A model generated the notes under the pieces. That model did not search any database. It was not told the origin of the DNA and was given only the letters and a program-made list of their open reading frames with translations. 64,000 nt of DNA, taken from the NCBI GenBank assembly GCA_903857495.1, contig CAIOFF010000048.1:124001-188000 (forward strand), in the 5' to 3' direction. Position numbers and translations under genes: made by a program. Position 1 is the stretch's first letter; every line of letters starts with the position of its first letter. Origin of the DNA: an uncultured Holophagaceae bacterium (GTDB lineage: Bacteria; Acidobacteriota; Holophagae; Holophagales; Holophagaceae). Positions 38,655 to 46,734 of this stretch are shown here, one piece after another.

Positions 38655-38933
38655 TCAACTCTCCAGGAGTCGGTCAACTTGTTGTTCCAGGGACTCCTGG
38701 ATCCGGTGCGTGAAGGGCCAGAGCATGATGCCCAGGTGCATGTCGATGGCGATGTGGTCCTCAGCCACGTGCACCTGGCCGGTGACCCCATGGCCATGGA
38801 AGGCGCCACCCAGGTCGTCCCACTCGATATTCAGCCCGTAGTGCTGTTGCAGGCTGGATTCCACCTCGGCGAAACGCCGCCGCACCTCCTGGCTGCCGAG
38901 GCTGTGGGGACGGTGGATGCGGACGCGGGACAT
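38655..38933 (-). CDS. Polyhydroxyalkanoic acid system protein (PHA_gran_rgn family)
   Basis: A 92-residue protein that begins SRVRIHRPHSLG and contains FAEVESSLQQHYGLNIEWDD, then an alternating beta-rich middle and MLWPFTHRIQESLEQQVDRLL. This matches the small family found beside PHA synthesis genes and linked to granule formation; its molecular role is unknown. ATG 38933 is at the family boundary. It starts a minus-strand group with the acyl-CoA-binding and TPR genes, divergent from parA over 164 bases. Confidence 0.85.
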   Translation of the reverse strand: MSRVRIHRPHSLGSQEVRRRFAEVESSLQQHYGLNIEWDDLGGAFHGHGVTGQVHVAEDHIAIDMHLGIMLWPFTHRIQESLEQQVDRLLES

Positions 38934-38987
38934 GCAGATCCTGATGGCCATCCGGCCGGGAAGCTTGAGGTGGTACGGACAGCATAG

Positions 38988-39013
38988 CGACTCCTGACCG
39001 GGAACAGGAGTCG
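38988..39013. promoter_or_regulatory. Perfect 9-bp inverted repeat between PHA-system gene and parA
   Basis: CGACTCCTG (38988-38996) and CAGGAGTCG (39005-39013) are perfect arms with an 8-base loop in the divergent intergenic region. A TTGACC (39017-39022) next to it could be a parA -35. It may be an operator shared by the two divergent units, or an RNA hairpin. Confidence 0.45.
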
Positions 39014-39097
39014 GGCTTGACCCCAGGTAGTTCCTGGACTTCCTGGCGGGATGCGCGGACTTTGGGAGGGCGGGAGCCATGTGCGGAGGGACGAGCG

Positions 39098-39901
39098 ATG
39101 CGATGGGTCGTCTTCAACCAGAAGGGTGGCGTCGGGAAGTCCACCATCGTCTGCAACCTCGCCGCGATCTCCAGCCGCAAGGGGCGCCGGACCCTGGTGG
39201 TGGACCTGGATCCCCAGGGGAACTCGTCGCAGTACCTCCTGGGCCGTGAGGCTGCGGCCGTGGCGAAGCCGCACCTGGGCACCTTCTTTGAGGAGAGCCT
39301 GGGGCTCGGCCTGTTCCGGCGCAGCCTCCGGGAGATGGTCCACCCAACCCCCATCCCGAATCTGGACGTGCTTCCCTCCAGCCCGGAGCTCGAGGCCCTC
39401 CAGGGCAAGCTGGAGACCCGGCACAAGATCATGAAGCTCCGCGCGGCCCTGGACGAGCTTTTGGAATACGAGACGGTCTACCTGGACACGCCACCGGCCT
39501 TTGGCTTCTACACCCTCTCCGCCCTCATCGCCGCGGACCGCTGCCTGATTCCCTTCGACTGCGACGAGTTCTCCCGCCGGGCGCTCTACGCCCTGCTGGA
39601 GAGCCTGCAGGAGGTGAAGGAGGACCACAACCCTGGCCTGGAGGTGGCGGGTATCGTGGTCAACCAGTTCCAGTCCCGGGCCAACCTGCCCCGGCAGCTC
39701 GTCGACGAGCTCGTGGCGGAGGGGCTGCCCATCCTCATGCCCTTCATCTCCTCGTCCGTGAAGGTCCGGGAGTCCCACCACGCGGCCTGCCCCCTCGTGA
39801 TCCTGGAGCCCTCGCACAAGCTGTCCCGGGAGTTCGAAGCCCTGCATGGCGCCCTCGAAAAGCCGCGCCGGGCCACGAAACGAGCGCCCGCGAAAAATTA
39901 A
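39098..39901 (+). CDS. ParA/Soj-family partition ATPase
   Basis: A 267-residue deviant Walker A ATPase. It has KGGVGKST with the signature lysine (9-16), the switch I/A' LVVDLDPQGN (about 34-43) and the B motif VYLDTPP (about 128-134), then a ParA-type C-terminus with NQFQSRAN. ParA proteins pattern on the nucleoid and position plasmids, chromosomes or protein complexes. No parB or parS lies next to it. Its position divergent from a PHA-system gene suggests that it places granules or another cargo. The C-terminal tail is Lys/Arg-rich, suitable for DNA contact. Confidence 0.92.
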   Translation: MRWVVFNQKGGVGKSTIVCNLAAISSRKGRRTLVVDLDPQGNSSQYLLGREAAAVAKPHLGTFFEESLGLGLFRRSLREMVHPTPIPNLDVLPSSPELEALQGKLETRHKIMKLRAALDELLEYETVYLDTPPAFGFYTLSALIAADRCLIPFDCDEFSRRALYALLESLQEVKEDHNPGLEVAGIVVNQFQSRANLPRQLVDELVAEGLPILMPFISSSVKVRESHHAACPLVILEPSHKLSREFEALHGALEKPRRATKRAPAKN

Positions 39902-39967
39902 GGCTCTTCCGGAATTTCTGGGAATGCCAACGCTCCATGGATTCATCCAGGTCGTGGGGGAAGAGCA

Positions 39968-40077
39968 ACCACTCTCGCAGAGGATGCGGAGAGGGCTGAG
40001 GTTCGCGGAGAACAGCAGGTGACCCGCAGCCCTCAGCGCCCCTCCGCCCCCCTCGTCTTTTCTGTGCGAGAGTGGTT
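39968..40077. repeat. Long imperfect inverted repeat between convergent genes
   Basis: Perfect 13-bp arms AACCACTCTCGCA (39968-39980) and TGCGAGAGTGGTT (40065-40077) flank a 7-bp inner stem (GCTGAGG/CCTCAGC). The 268-base gap between the convergent ends of parA and the acyltransferase gene contains this element and no gene I can support. It could be a bidirectional terminator or a mobile-repeat remnant. Confidence 0.65.
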
Positions 40078-40169
40078 TCTTTTGCCTGAGCGTGCAGAGA
40101 AAACACAGGGGAGTGTGGTTGGCGTGTCTTGGCTCATCCCTGAAATCGCGGATGAACCAGAAACTAGGC

Positions 40170-41462
40170 TCACAGCCTCCGCAGGGCCTCGAACTCCTCC
40201 TCGAAGGCTTCCACCAGGTGGGCCGGATCGGGCAGCAGGGCCTTGTCGGCGATGACGCCCACCTGCACCTTGCCGGCGAAGCTGAGGATGGAGATCCCGA
40301 TGCCGATCTGGGCCCGCTGAGGCACCCAGAAGAGGATGGACCGCACTTTCCGTCCGGCCATGGCGATGTCGTGCGCGGGGCCGGCGACGTTGGTCACCAC
40401 GGCGGTGCACTTGTTGGCCAGGAAGTCGATGAGGTTGCGGCTGATGATGTCGGGGAGGAAGGCCAGGAGGGCGCGCTGGAGGCCGTAGACCACCAGGGGC
40501 GTGGTGGACTGCTTGAGCTGGTCCAGCCGCTCCTTGACGGCGAGGATGCGGTGGGTGGTGTGGGGGGCGCGGGCGGGAAGCTCCAGCGGCACGGCGGCGA
40601 ACTTGTTTTCGCAGCGCAGGGGCATGCCTGGATGCCGCACGTTCACGGGCATCGAGATCAGGAACCGGGAGGGCGCCTCGGCGCCCTTGCGCGCCAGGTA
40701 GGTGGAAAACGCCCCGGAAACCGACGCCATGAGCACGTCGTTCACCGTGGCCCCGATGAGGTCCTTGGCCTTCTTCACCACCTGCAGGTCCAGCGGCTCG
40801 GTCCAGGCCACCCGCTTGGTCCCGGTCAGCTCGGGGCCGTGCAGATGACTGCTGTCGGGGAACCAGGCGAGACGGCGCAGGAGGACGCCTGGCGCGCTCA
40901 GGGGGATGGCCACGGCCCGCTGCAGGAGCTGCATGGCGCTCAGCCCCGCCAGGGGCGGGAGCGAGCCCTTGGCCATGCCGTCGGTGCGGTTCCAGGTCTC
41001 GTCCATCAGGGCGAACATGAGGGACACCAGGGCCATGCCGTCCCCGATGCTGTGGTGGATGCGGACCAGGAGGGCCGTGGCGCCATCCTCGAAGCGCTCG
41101 ATGACCTTGATCTCCCAGCGGGGCCGGTCCTCCTTCAGCTTCCGGTTGGCCATCCTCCCCACGTAGGCCTGGACGTCCGCGAGGCTCTTCAGGTTCTTGC
41201 CGCGGGCCGGGACGATGTGGCGTGCAAGGCTGAAGTCCTGGTCCACTTCCCAGTAGCTGAGGGGGCCCTGCTCAGTGATGCGGCAGCGGAGCCGCTGGAA
41301 GCGCGCGGGATCCGGCCCCTCAAAGATGCGCTCCTGGAAGGTCCTTCGCAGGGTCGGCACGTCCATGTGGTCGGTGATGATGACCGCATTGATCACCATC
41401 AGATTGGTGTCCGAGTCCTGCAGCCAGATGGCGTCGTTGGATGAAATGAGTTCCCGCATCAT
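40170..41462 (-). CDS. Wax-ester synthase/DGAT-family acyltransferase
   Basis: A 430-residue acyltransferase. The active-site HHxxxDG motif is HHSIGDG (H136, H137, D141), with the WS/DGAT N-terminal DAIWLQDSDTNLM start and the later NDVLMASVSGAF and PVNVRHPG motifs. Such enzymes join acyl-CoA to a fatty alcohol or diacylglycerol, making storage wax esters or triacylglycerol at the membrane. The start overlaps the kinase stop (TGATG near 41462), so it is coupled to the UbiB-type gene. The N-terminus is unusually short before the catalytic motif. Confidence 0.93.
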   Translation of the reverse strand: MMRELISSNDAIWLQDSDTNLMVINAVIITDHMDVPTLRRTFQERIFEGPDPARFQRLRCRITEQGPLSYWEVDQDFSLARHIVPARGKNLKSLADVQAYVGRMANRKLKEDRPRWEIKVIERFEDGATALLVRIHHSIGDGMALVSLMFALMDETWNRTDGMAKGSLPPLAGLSAMQLLQRAVAIPLSAPGVLLRRLAWFPDSSHLHGPELTGTKRVAWTEPLDLQVVKKAKDLIGATVNDVLMASVSGAFSTYLARKGAEAPSRFLISMPVNVRHPGMPLRCENKFAAVPLELPARAPHTTHRILAVKERLDQLKQSTTPLVVYGLQRALLAFLPDIISRNLIDFLANKCTAVVTNVAGPAHDIAMAGRKVRSILFWVPQRAQIGIGISILSFAGKVQVGVIADKALLPDPAHLVEAFEEEFEALRRL

Positions 41463-43165
41463 CAACCCCTACGGACGGCCAGGATGAAGGCAATGGTGAA
41501 AAAGCCGGACCACACGGGCCAGGGCGCCCGGAAGCCCATGGCCACGGCGCCCGCCACGAGGCAGGAGCCCGCGATGAGGGTCCCGCGGAGGCCCGACAGG
41601 GGGGACTCGGTGGGCTGGTGGGCGAACTTCTCCAGGACCCGGAGGCCATCGGTGACCAGCAGCGGCATCTTGGCCAGGGCATCCACCATGTCCGGCACGC
41701 CCCGCATGCCTTCGGTAAAGATCCGCATGGGGCTGAACTGGTTCATGAACAGGGTGCGGATGTGCTTCTTGCTCACTTCGGCCACGTCGAACCCGGGCAG
41801 CAGCACGTTCCCCACGCCCTCGAAGGTGACCAGGGCCTTCACCATCAGCACCAGCTCCACAGGGAAGTACATGCCGTGCTCGGCGCCCCGGGAGAGGGAC
41901 TGGAGGATCAGCTGGCCCAGGGAGAACTCGCTGAAGTTCGACCCGCGCTTCCAGCGGTTGGCGATGTCCACGGCATCCCGGCGGAAGGCATTGGGGTTGG
42001 CCCCTGGGCCCGGCTGGGCGATGGCCGTGAGGTAGCGGGCGGCGTTCTCGCCATCCCCCATGACCAGGGCGAAGTAGTAGTACATGAGCGCCCGGCGCAG
42101 GTCCTCGTCCAGTCGCCCCACCATGCCCAGGTCGATGAAGCCAAGCTTCGGGCCCGGCAGGATGATGAGGTTCGCCGGATGCAGGTCCGCGTGGAAGAAC
42201 CCGTCCTTGTAGAGCATGCGGATGATGGCCATGGCACCCAGGTCCGTCAGGTGACGCCGCTCTTCCTCCGGCAGCTCCAGGGCCTCGGGGTGGTCCGGGC
42301 TGAGGCCGTCGAAGAACTCCATGCAGAGCACGCTGCGGCCGCTGAATTTCCGGTAGATACGGGGGAACACCACGTCTGGCACATCGGCGAAGTGGCCGGC
42401 GAAGACTTCGGCGTTCTCCGCCTCCAGCCGCAGGTCCACCTCCCGCAGGGTGTAGGTGCAGAACTCGTTGACCAGCTGCCGGGGCTGGAAGCGCGGGATG
42501 ATCAGCTGGGCCACGGACCCGAGCATCCCGAGCAGCTTGGCGTCCCGCTGCAGGGTCTGGCGGATGCCCGGCTTGACCACCTTGAGGATCACCGGCTCGC
42601 CATCCACCGTGACGGCCCGGTGGGTCTGGCCGATGGAGGCCGAGCCCAGGGGGATGGGGTCGATGGACAGGAACATCAGGCCCACCGGACGCTTCAGGTC
42701 CCTCTCGATGATGTCCTGCAGGATCGGCAGGGGGACCACCGGCAGGCGGTTGAGCAGGTGCTTCAGCTCGTCGGTGATGGGCTTCGGCAGCAGGTCCTCG
42801 CGGAGGCTGAGGATCTGGCCGAGCTTGATGTAGGTGGGACCCAAGCGCTCCAGGCGGCGGCGGAACTGCACCGGAAAGGGCTCGTGCCGCAGCGTCCGGT
42901 CCACGAACAGCCGCCCAGGGAGGGACGCGAACCAGAGTGCGAACAGGCGCGCGCCCTTGAGCCCCCCGTCTTCCTGGCGGGCTGCCAGCTGGGAGAGCAG
43001 GCCGCCGAAGAGCAGCCCGAGGAAGTGCCGCCACGTGACAAGCATCCGCCGGATGAGGCCCTGGGGCTTCCAGGTCTTCATGATCTCGAAGCCTCGGCTG
43101 CGGAGCAGGTCCTCGTTGGATTCCGGTGCTGCCACGAAAGCGTCTCCCGCCGCTGGGGCGCTCAC
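41462..43165 (-). CDS. UbiB/ABC1-family atypical kinase
   Basis: A 567-residue protein-kinase-like ATPase with two membrane helices at the C-terminus (about 520-540 and 545-562). The KxGQ region IKLGQILSLREDLLP, the lysine-bearing PVILKVVKPG, the A-rich loop of the ADCK group LGSASIGQTHRA, catalytic HADLHPANLI and metal-binding GFIDLGMVG are present. It supports ubiquinone or other isoprenoid lipid synthesis in many bacteria. GTG 43165 has AGAAGGA six bases upstream and lies 19 bases after the HMG-CoA reductase stop; two upstream ATGs have no ribosome site. Confidence 0.9.
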   Translation of the reverse strand: MSAPAAGDAFVAAPESNEDLLRSRGFEIMKTWKPQGLIRRMLVTWRHFLGLLFGGLLSQLAARQEDGGLKGARLFALWFASLPGRLFVDRTLRHEPFPVQFRRRLERLGPTYIKLGQILSLREDLLPKPITDELKHLLNRLPVVPLPILQDIIERDLKRPVGLMFLSIDPIPLGSASIGQTHRAVTVDGEPVILKVVKPGIRQTLQRDAKLLGMLGSVAQLIIPRFQPRQLVNEFCTYTLREVDLRLEAENAEVFAGHFADVPDVVFPRIYRKFSGRSVLCMEFFDGLSPDHPEALELPEEERRHLTDLGAMAIIRMLYKDGFFHADLHPANLIILPGPKLGFIDLGMVGRLDEDLRRALMYYYFALVMGDGENAARYLTAIAQPGPGANPNAFRRDAVDIANRWKRGSNFSEFSLGQLILQSLSRGAEHGMYFPVELVLMVKALVTFEGVGNVLLPGFDVAEVSKKHIRTLFMNQFSPMRIFTEGMRGVPDMVDALAKMPLLVTDGLRVLEKFAHQPTESPLSGLRGTLIAGSCLVAGAVAMGFRAPWPVWSGFFTIAFILAVRRG

Positions 43166-43184
43166 CTGCGATCCTTCTTTAAAA

Positions 43185-44723
43185 TCAACGGTTGCGCCCA
43201 TATTCTTCATGGGAGGATACCCACTCCAGCGAGGAAATGGCAGCGCCGAGGGAGAGCTCGCCCGCCAGGACCACGCCCGCAATGATCTCCGCCAGCTTGT
43301 TGACCTTGCCCGTGCCGAAGCAGCCCAGCACCTCCAGGCACTCCCGCTGGGTCGGCAGTCCCGTGCCGCCGCCGTGGGTGGCAACGATGAGCGAGGGAAT
43401 CGTGATCGAGATGTAGAGATCCTTCTCCGGGGTCAGCTCCGTGTAGAGGATGCCGGAGGAGCCTTCCGCGAGGTTGGCCGCGTCCTGCCCCGTGGCGATG
43501 AACATGGCTGCGATGGCGTTGGGGCTGTGGGCGCCGTTGTTGTTGGCGCCGGAGAGGATGGATCCCACGTTGGCCACGCCCCAGTGGTAGGCGAGGCTCT
43601 CGGGCTCCACCCGCATGACCTCCAGCAGCACCTCGCGCTTGACGACACACTCGGCGGTGACCCGCTTGCCCCGGGTGCGCATGAGGTTGATCTGGGAGGC
43701 CTTCTTGTCCGTGGCGAGGTTGGACTCGAGGTAGAAGCGCTTGATGGTCTTGTTGTGCTCCAGGATCCAGCTGCAGGCCGCGAAGGTGGCCCGGCCGACC
43801 ATGTTCTGGCCCGCCGCGTCCCCGGTGGTGAAGTTGAACCGGAGGTAGGCGAACTTGCTGGCCAGGTAGGTGTCGATGTAGTCGAGCTTGCCGCTGCGCG
43901 TGGTAGTCTCCGCCTCCCGGCGAAGGTCCTCCATGTGCTCTTCCACCCAGTTCCGGAAGGCCAGGGCCTCCCGGGCGCTGGCGAAGATGAAGACCGGAGC
44001 CCGCTGCATGTGGTCCGCCTGCACGGTGCAGGTGACGCCGCCAGACAGGTTGAGGACCTTCATGCCCCGGTTGTAGGAGGCCACCAGGGTGCCCTCGGTG
44101 GTGGCCAGGGGGATCAGGAAGTCGCCCTGGGCGTGCTCGCCCTTGACGTGCAAGGGGCCCGCAAAGCCCAGGGGCACCTGCACCACGCCCGTGAAGTTCT
44201 CGATGTTGCCCTTGGTCACCGCGGGTTCGAATGAGTGCTGGCTGGTGTGCTTCAGCTTCGCGCCAGTGGCCTTCTCCACGAAGGCCCGGCGGGCCGCGAC
44301 GATGGCGGTGGTGTAGTTGTCTTCCTTGGCGCAGGGGACCGAGACCTGCTCGCTGAGAGTGCTGGAGGTGTGGTCCTCGACCTTGAAGCGGAGCGCGCCC
44401 AGGCCCTTGACCTCAATGGCGACCTCGATGGAATGCAGCCCCTCGGCGATGCTGCGGCCGGGGGCCCGGAGGTGGGCCACCTGGCGAAGTGGGAAGGGCT
44501 CCGGGCGCTCCGGGGAGACCTCGGAGGCCGAGCGCCACTCGCCTTCGCCGAGGTCCAGCTCCAGGTCCTCGGCCCGCAGCTCCAGGGGGCCGATGCGCAC
44601 CCCCACGACGCGGGTGAGGATCACGTCGCTCAGACGGTTCTTCAGGCTGATGGCCACGCCGTCATCGGCGTTGCGCAGGGAGCCATGCGTATAGAGTTTC
44701 CGGAGAATCAGCGAAGGAAACAT
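43185..44723 (-). CDS. Hydroxymethylglutaryl-CoA reductase with N-terminal extension
   Basis: A 512-residue enzyme. From about residue 150 it aligns with HMG-CoA reductase: TTEGTLVAS (catalytic Glu), SNLATDKKAS (Lys), TGQDAANLAE (Asp), GGGTGLPTQ, and a final VSSHEEYGRN with the expected C-terminal His. All four catalytic residues known from the human enzyme are thus present. It would reduce HMG-CoA to mevalonate. The first ~145 residues are not a sterol-sensing domain and are unknown to me. It heads a coupled operon with a UbiB-type kinase and WS/DGAT. Start ATG 44723 is preferred, because an earlier one lies in a hairpin. Confidence 0.9.
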   Translation of the reverse strand: MFPSLILRKLYTHGSLRNADDGVAISLKNRLSDVILTRVVGVRIGPLELRAEDLELDLGEGEWRSASEVSPERPEPFPLRQVAHLRAPGRSIAEGLHSIEVAIEVKGLGALRFKVEDHTSSTLSEQVSVPCAKEDNYTTAIVAARRAFVEKATGAKLKHTSQHSFEPAVTKGNIENFTGVVQVPLGFAGPLHVKGEHAQGDFLIPLATTEGTLVASYNRGMKVLNLSGGVTCTVQADHMQRAPVFIFASAREALAFRNWVEEHMEDLRREAETTTRSGKLDYIDTYLASKFAYLRFNFTTGDAAGQNMVGRATFAACSWILEHNKTIKRFYLESNLATDKKASQINLMRTRGKRVTAECVVKREVLLEVMRVEPESLAYHWGVANVGSILSGANNNGAHSPNAIAAMFIATGQDAANLAEGSSGILYTELTPEKDLYISITIPSLIVATHGGGTGLPTQRECLEVLGCFGTGKVNKLAEIIAGVVLAGELSLGAAISSLEWVSSHEEYGRNR

Positions 44724-44739
44724 GGGGACACTGCCTTTT

Positions 44740-44766
44740 GGGGGGTGCATCAATGTGCCACCCCCC
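44740..44766 (-). promoter_or_regulatory. Leader hairpin before the HMG-CoA reductase start
   Basis: Perfect 8-bp arms GGGGGGTG (44740-44747) and CACCCCCC (44759-44766) with an 11-base loop, close to the ATG at 44723. It would form in the transcript of the HMG-CoA reductase operon. Confidence 0.5.
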
Positions 44767-44789
44767 GGGGGTTCCCGCCAGCCCTGAAT

Positions 44790-44818
44790 TTGAATTATCG
44801 ATGTGTAAAAGAAATCAT
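44790..44818 (+). promoter_or_regulatory. Possible promoter of the ornithine aminotransferase gene
   Basis: TTGAAT (44790-44795), a 17-base spacer and AATCAT (44813-44818) resemble a sigma-70 promoter with a weak -10. The AT-rich stretch 44785-44830 stands out in a GC-rich region and lies 100 bases before the start at 44919. Confidence 0.35.
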
Positions 44819-44918
44819 TTATTTCTCCAGCCTTCAGCCAGTCGACGCGTTTCCATCCCTAGAATGGCCTCCGAGCCCGGTCTTCCGTTCAGACCCCACG
44901 TTCTCCAGGAGCCCCGCC

Positions 44919-46130
44919 ATGTCCACCCCCACGACCAAGGCCGCGGACCTCATCGCCCGGGAAACCCAGTACGGCGCCCACAACTACCACCCCCTGGACG
45001 TGGTCTGCACCAGGGGCGAGGGCGTGTTCCTCACGGATGTGGACGGCAAGCGCTACATGGACTTCCTGGCCGCCTACTCCGCCGTGAACCAGGGGCACAA
45101 CCACCCGAAGATCGGCGAGGCCATGATCGCCCAGATCAAGACCCTGGCCCTGACCAGCCGGGCCTTCCGCAACGACCAGTTCCCGCCCCTGCTGGAGAAG
45201 CTCTGCCGGCTCACAGGCTTCGAGAAGGCCCTGCTCATGAACAGCGGAGCCGAGGCCGTGGAGACGGCCCTCAAGGCCATGCGCAAGTGGGGCTATGACA
45301 AGAAGGGCATCGAGTACGGCAAAGCCGAGATCATCGTGGCCGAGGGCAACTTCCACGGCCGCACTACCACCATTGTCGGATTCAGCACGGACCCCGACAG
45401 CACCAGCCGCTTCGGTCCCTTCACGCCGGGCTTCGTGATCGTGCCCTACGGGGACCTGGAGGCGGTGCGCCGGGCCATCACGCCGAACACCTGCGCCATC
45501 TTCATGGAGCCCATCCAGGGCGAGGGCGGCGTGGTGATCCCCCCCAAGGGTTTCCTGCAGGGCCTGCGCAAGCTGGCCGATGAGAGCAACAGCCTCCTGG
45601 TGCTGGACGAGATCCAGTCCGGCCTGGGCCGCACGGGCAAGCTGTTCGCCTTCGAGCACGAGGGCATCCGTCCGGATGGCATCACCATCGGCAAGGCCCT
45701 CAGTGGCGGCTACTACCCCGTCAGCGCCTTCCTGGCCAACGATGCGGTCATGGACGTGTTCACCCCGGGCATCCACGGGTCCACCTACGGCGGCAACCCC
45801 CTGGCCTGCGCCGTGGCCAGTGCTGCTCTGGACGTCCTGGTGGACGAAAAGTTGGTGGAGCGGGCCGCGGAGCTGGGGCTGCACCTGGCGCAGCGGCTCC
45901 GGAGCATGAAGACCGACAAGGTGCAGGAGGTCCGCTGCATCGGCCTCTGGGCTGGCGTGCAGCTGCACCCCGAGGCCGGAGGCGCCCGCAAGTACTGCTA
46001 TGCCCTCAAGGACCGCGGGATGCTCTGCAAGGACACCCACGTCGATACCATCCGCCTGGCTCCGCCCCTGGTGATCACCAAAGAGCAGATCGACTGGGCC
46101 GTGGACCAGCTCGAGGCCGTCCTGAGCTGA
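44919..46130 (+). CDS. rocD: Ornithine--oxo-acid aminotransferase
   Basis: A 403-residue class III PLP aminotransferase. The ornithine aminotransferase start NYHPLDVVCTRGEGVFLTDVDGKRYMDFLAAYSAVNQGH (residues about 23-60) is characteristic; the PLP lysine lies in TIGKALSGGYYPVSAF, with LVLDEIQSGLGRTG before it. It transfers the delta-amino group of ornithine to 2-oxoglutarate, giving glutamate semialdehyde on the way to proline or glutamate. ATG 44919 fits the family start; an upstream frame is an artefact. It stands alone. Confidence 0.93.
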   Translation: MSTPTTKAADLIARETQYGAHNYHPLDVVCTRGEGVFLTDVDGKRYMDFLAAYSAVNQGHNHPKIGEAMIAQIKTLALTSRAFRNDQFPPLLEKLCRLTGFEKALLMNSGAEAVETALKAMRKWGYDKKGIEYGKAEIIVAEGNFHGRTTTIVGFSTDPDSTSRFGPFTPGFVIVPYGDLEAVRRAITPNTCAIFMEPIQGEGGVVIPPKGFLQGLRKLADESNSLLVLDEIQSGLGRTGKLFAFEHEGIRPDGITIGKALSGGYYPVSAFLANDAVMDVFTPGIHGSTYGGNPLACAVASAALDVLVDEKLVERAAELGLHLAQRLRSMKTDKVQEVRCIGLWAGVQLHPEAGGARKYCYALKDRGMLCKDTHVDTIRLAPPLVITKEQIDWAVDQLEAVLS

Positions 46131-46221
46131 CTCCCCTGCCAGCGGGGCCCGCGCCCCGCCGTAACGGATCGACCGCTGATCCGGTTCTCCGGTCCTGTCA
46201 TCATGCAAGCCGGAGGTCCGC

Positions 46222-46686
46222 ATGTCTGAAGGCCGCATCGAAACCATCCATGTGGCGCCCGCCGCCGGTGTGCCCGTGGAGTCCCGCGCCTCGGTCACCG
46301 TCGTTGCCGGGGTTGGCATCGAGGGGGACCGCTACGCGGCCAGGACCGGGACCTTCTCCGATCGCCCCAAGTCGGGCCGCCAGATCACCTTCATCGAGGC
46401 CGAAGCCCTCGAGGCGCTATCCCGGGAGCTCAACCTGGTTCTGGAGCCCGGCGAGAGCCGACGCAACGTGGTCACCCGGGGCGTGCCGCTGAACCACCTG
46501 GTGGACCGGGAGTTCCAGATCGGCGCAGCCCGCTTCCGCGGCACCGAGCTCTGCGAGCCCTGCAAGTACATCGCCGAGCTCACGGCCAAGCCCCAGATCC
46601 TGCCCGGCCTCACTCACCGAGGCGGTCTGCGCGCGGAGGTCCTCGTTGGCGGGATCATCCAGGTCGGAGACCCGATCCAGTTCTGA
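46222..46686 (+). CDS. MOSC-domain protein
   Basis: A 154-residue protein with a single MOSC domain (molybdenum-cofactor sulfurase C-terminal type): VTVVAGVGIEGDRYAARTG, ITFIEAEAL, SRRNVVTRGVPLNHLVDREFQIG, and the conserved cysteine in TELCEPCKYI followed by LPGLTHRGGLRAEVL. MOSC proteins handle sulfur or Mo-cofactor sulfur transfer or reduce N-hydroxylated compounds. The partner is unknown. ATG 46222 has GGAGG just upstream. Confidence 0.9.
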   Translation: MSEGRIETIHVAPAAGVPVESRASVTVVAGVGIEGDRYAARTGTFSDRPKSGRQITFIEAEALEALSRELNLVLEPGESRRNVVTRGVPLNHLVDREFQIGAARFRGTELCEPCKYIAELTAKPQILPGLTHRGGLRAEVLVGGIIQVGDPIQF

Positions 46687-46734
46687 GCCAACCTTCGCCC
46701 GCGTTTCCCGAGCCAACCTTCCCTGGAGTTCCCC

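Noticed and set aside
39098-39901. parA as a plasmid or chromosome partition locus.
   Set aside because: No parB gene or parS-like 16-bp palindrome is adjacent, so I keep only a ParA-family call.
44210-44240. GGTTCGAA sequence like a tRNA T-loop.
   Set aside because: It lies in the HMG-CoA reductase coding sequence and no acceptor or anticodon arms can be drawn.
46163-46186. Inverted repeat AACGGATC...GATCCGGTT after rocD as a terminator.
   Set aside because: Arms need a bulge and no T-run follows, so it is too weak to list.
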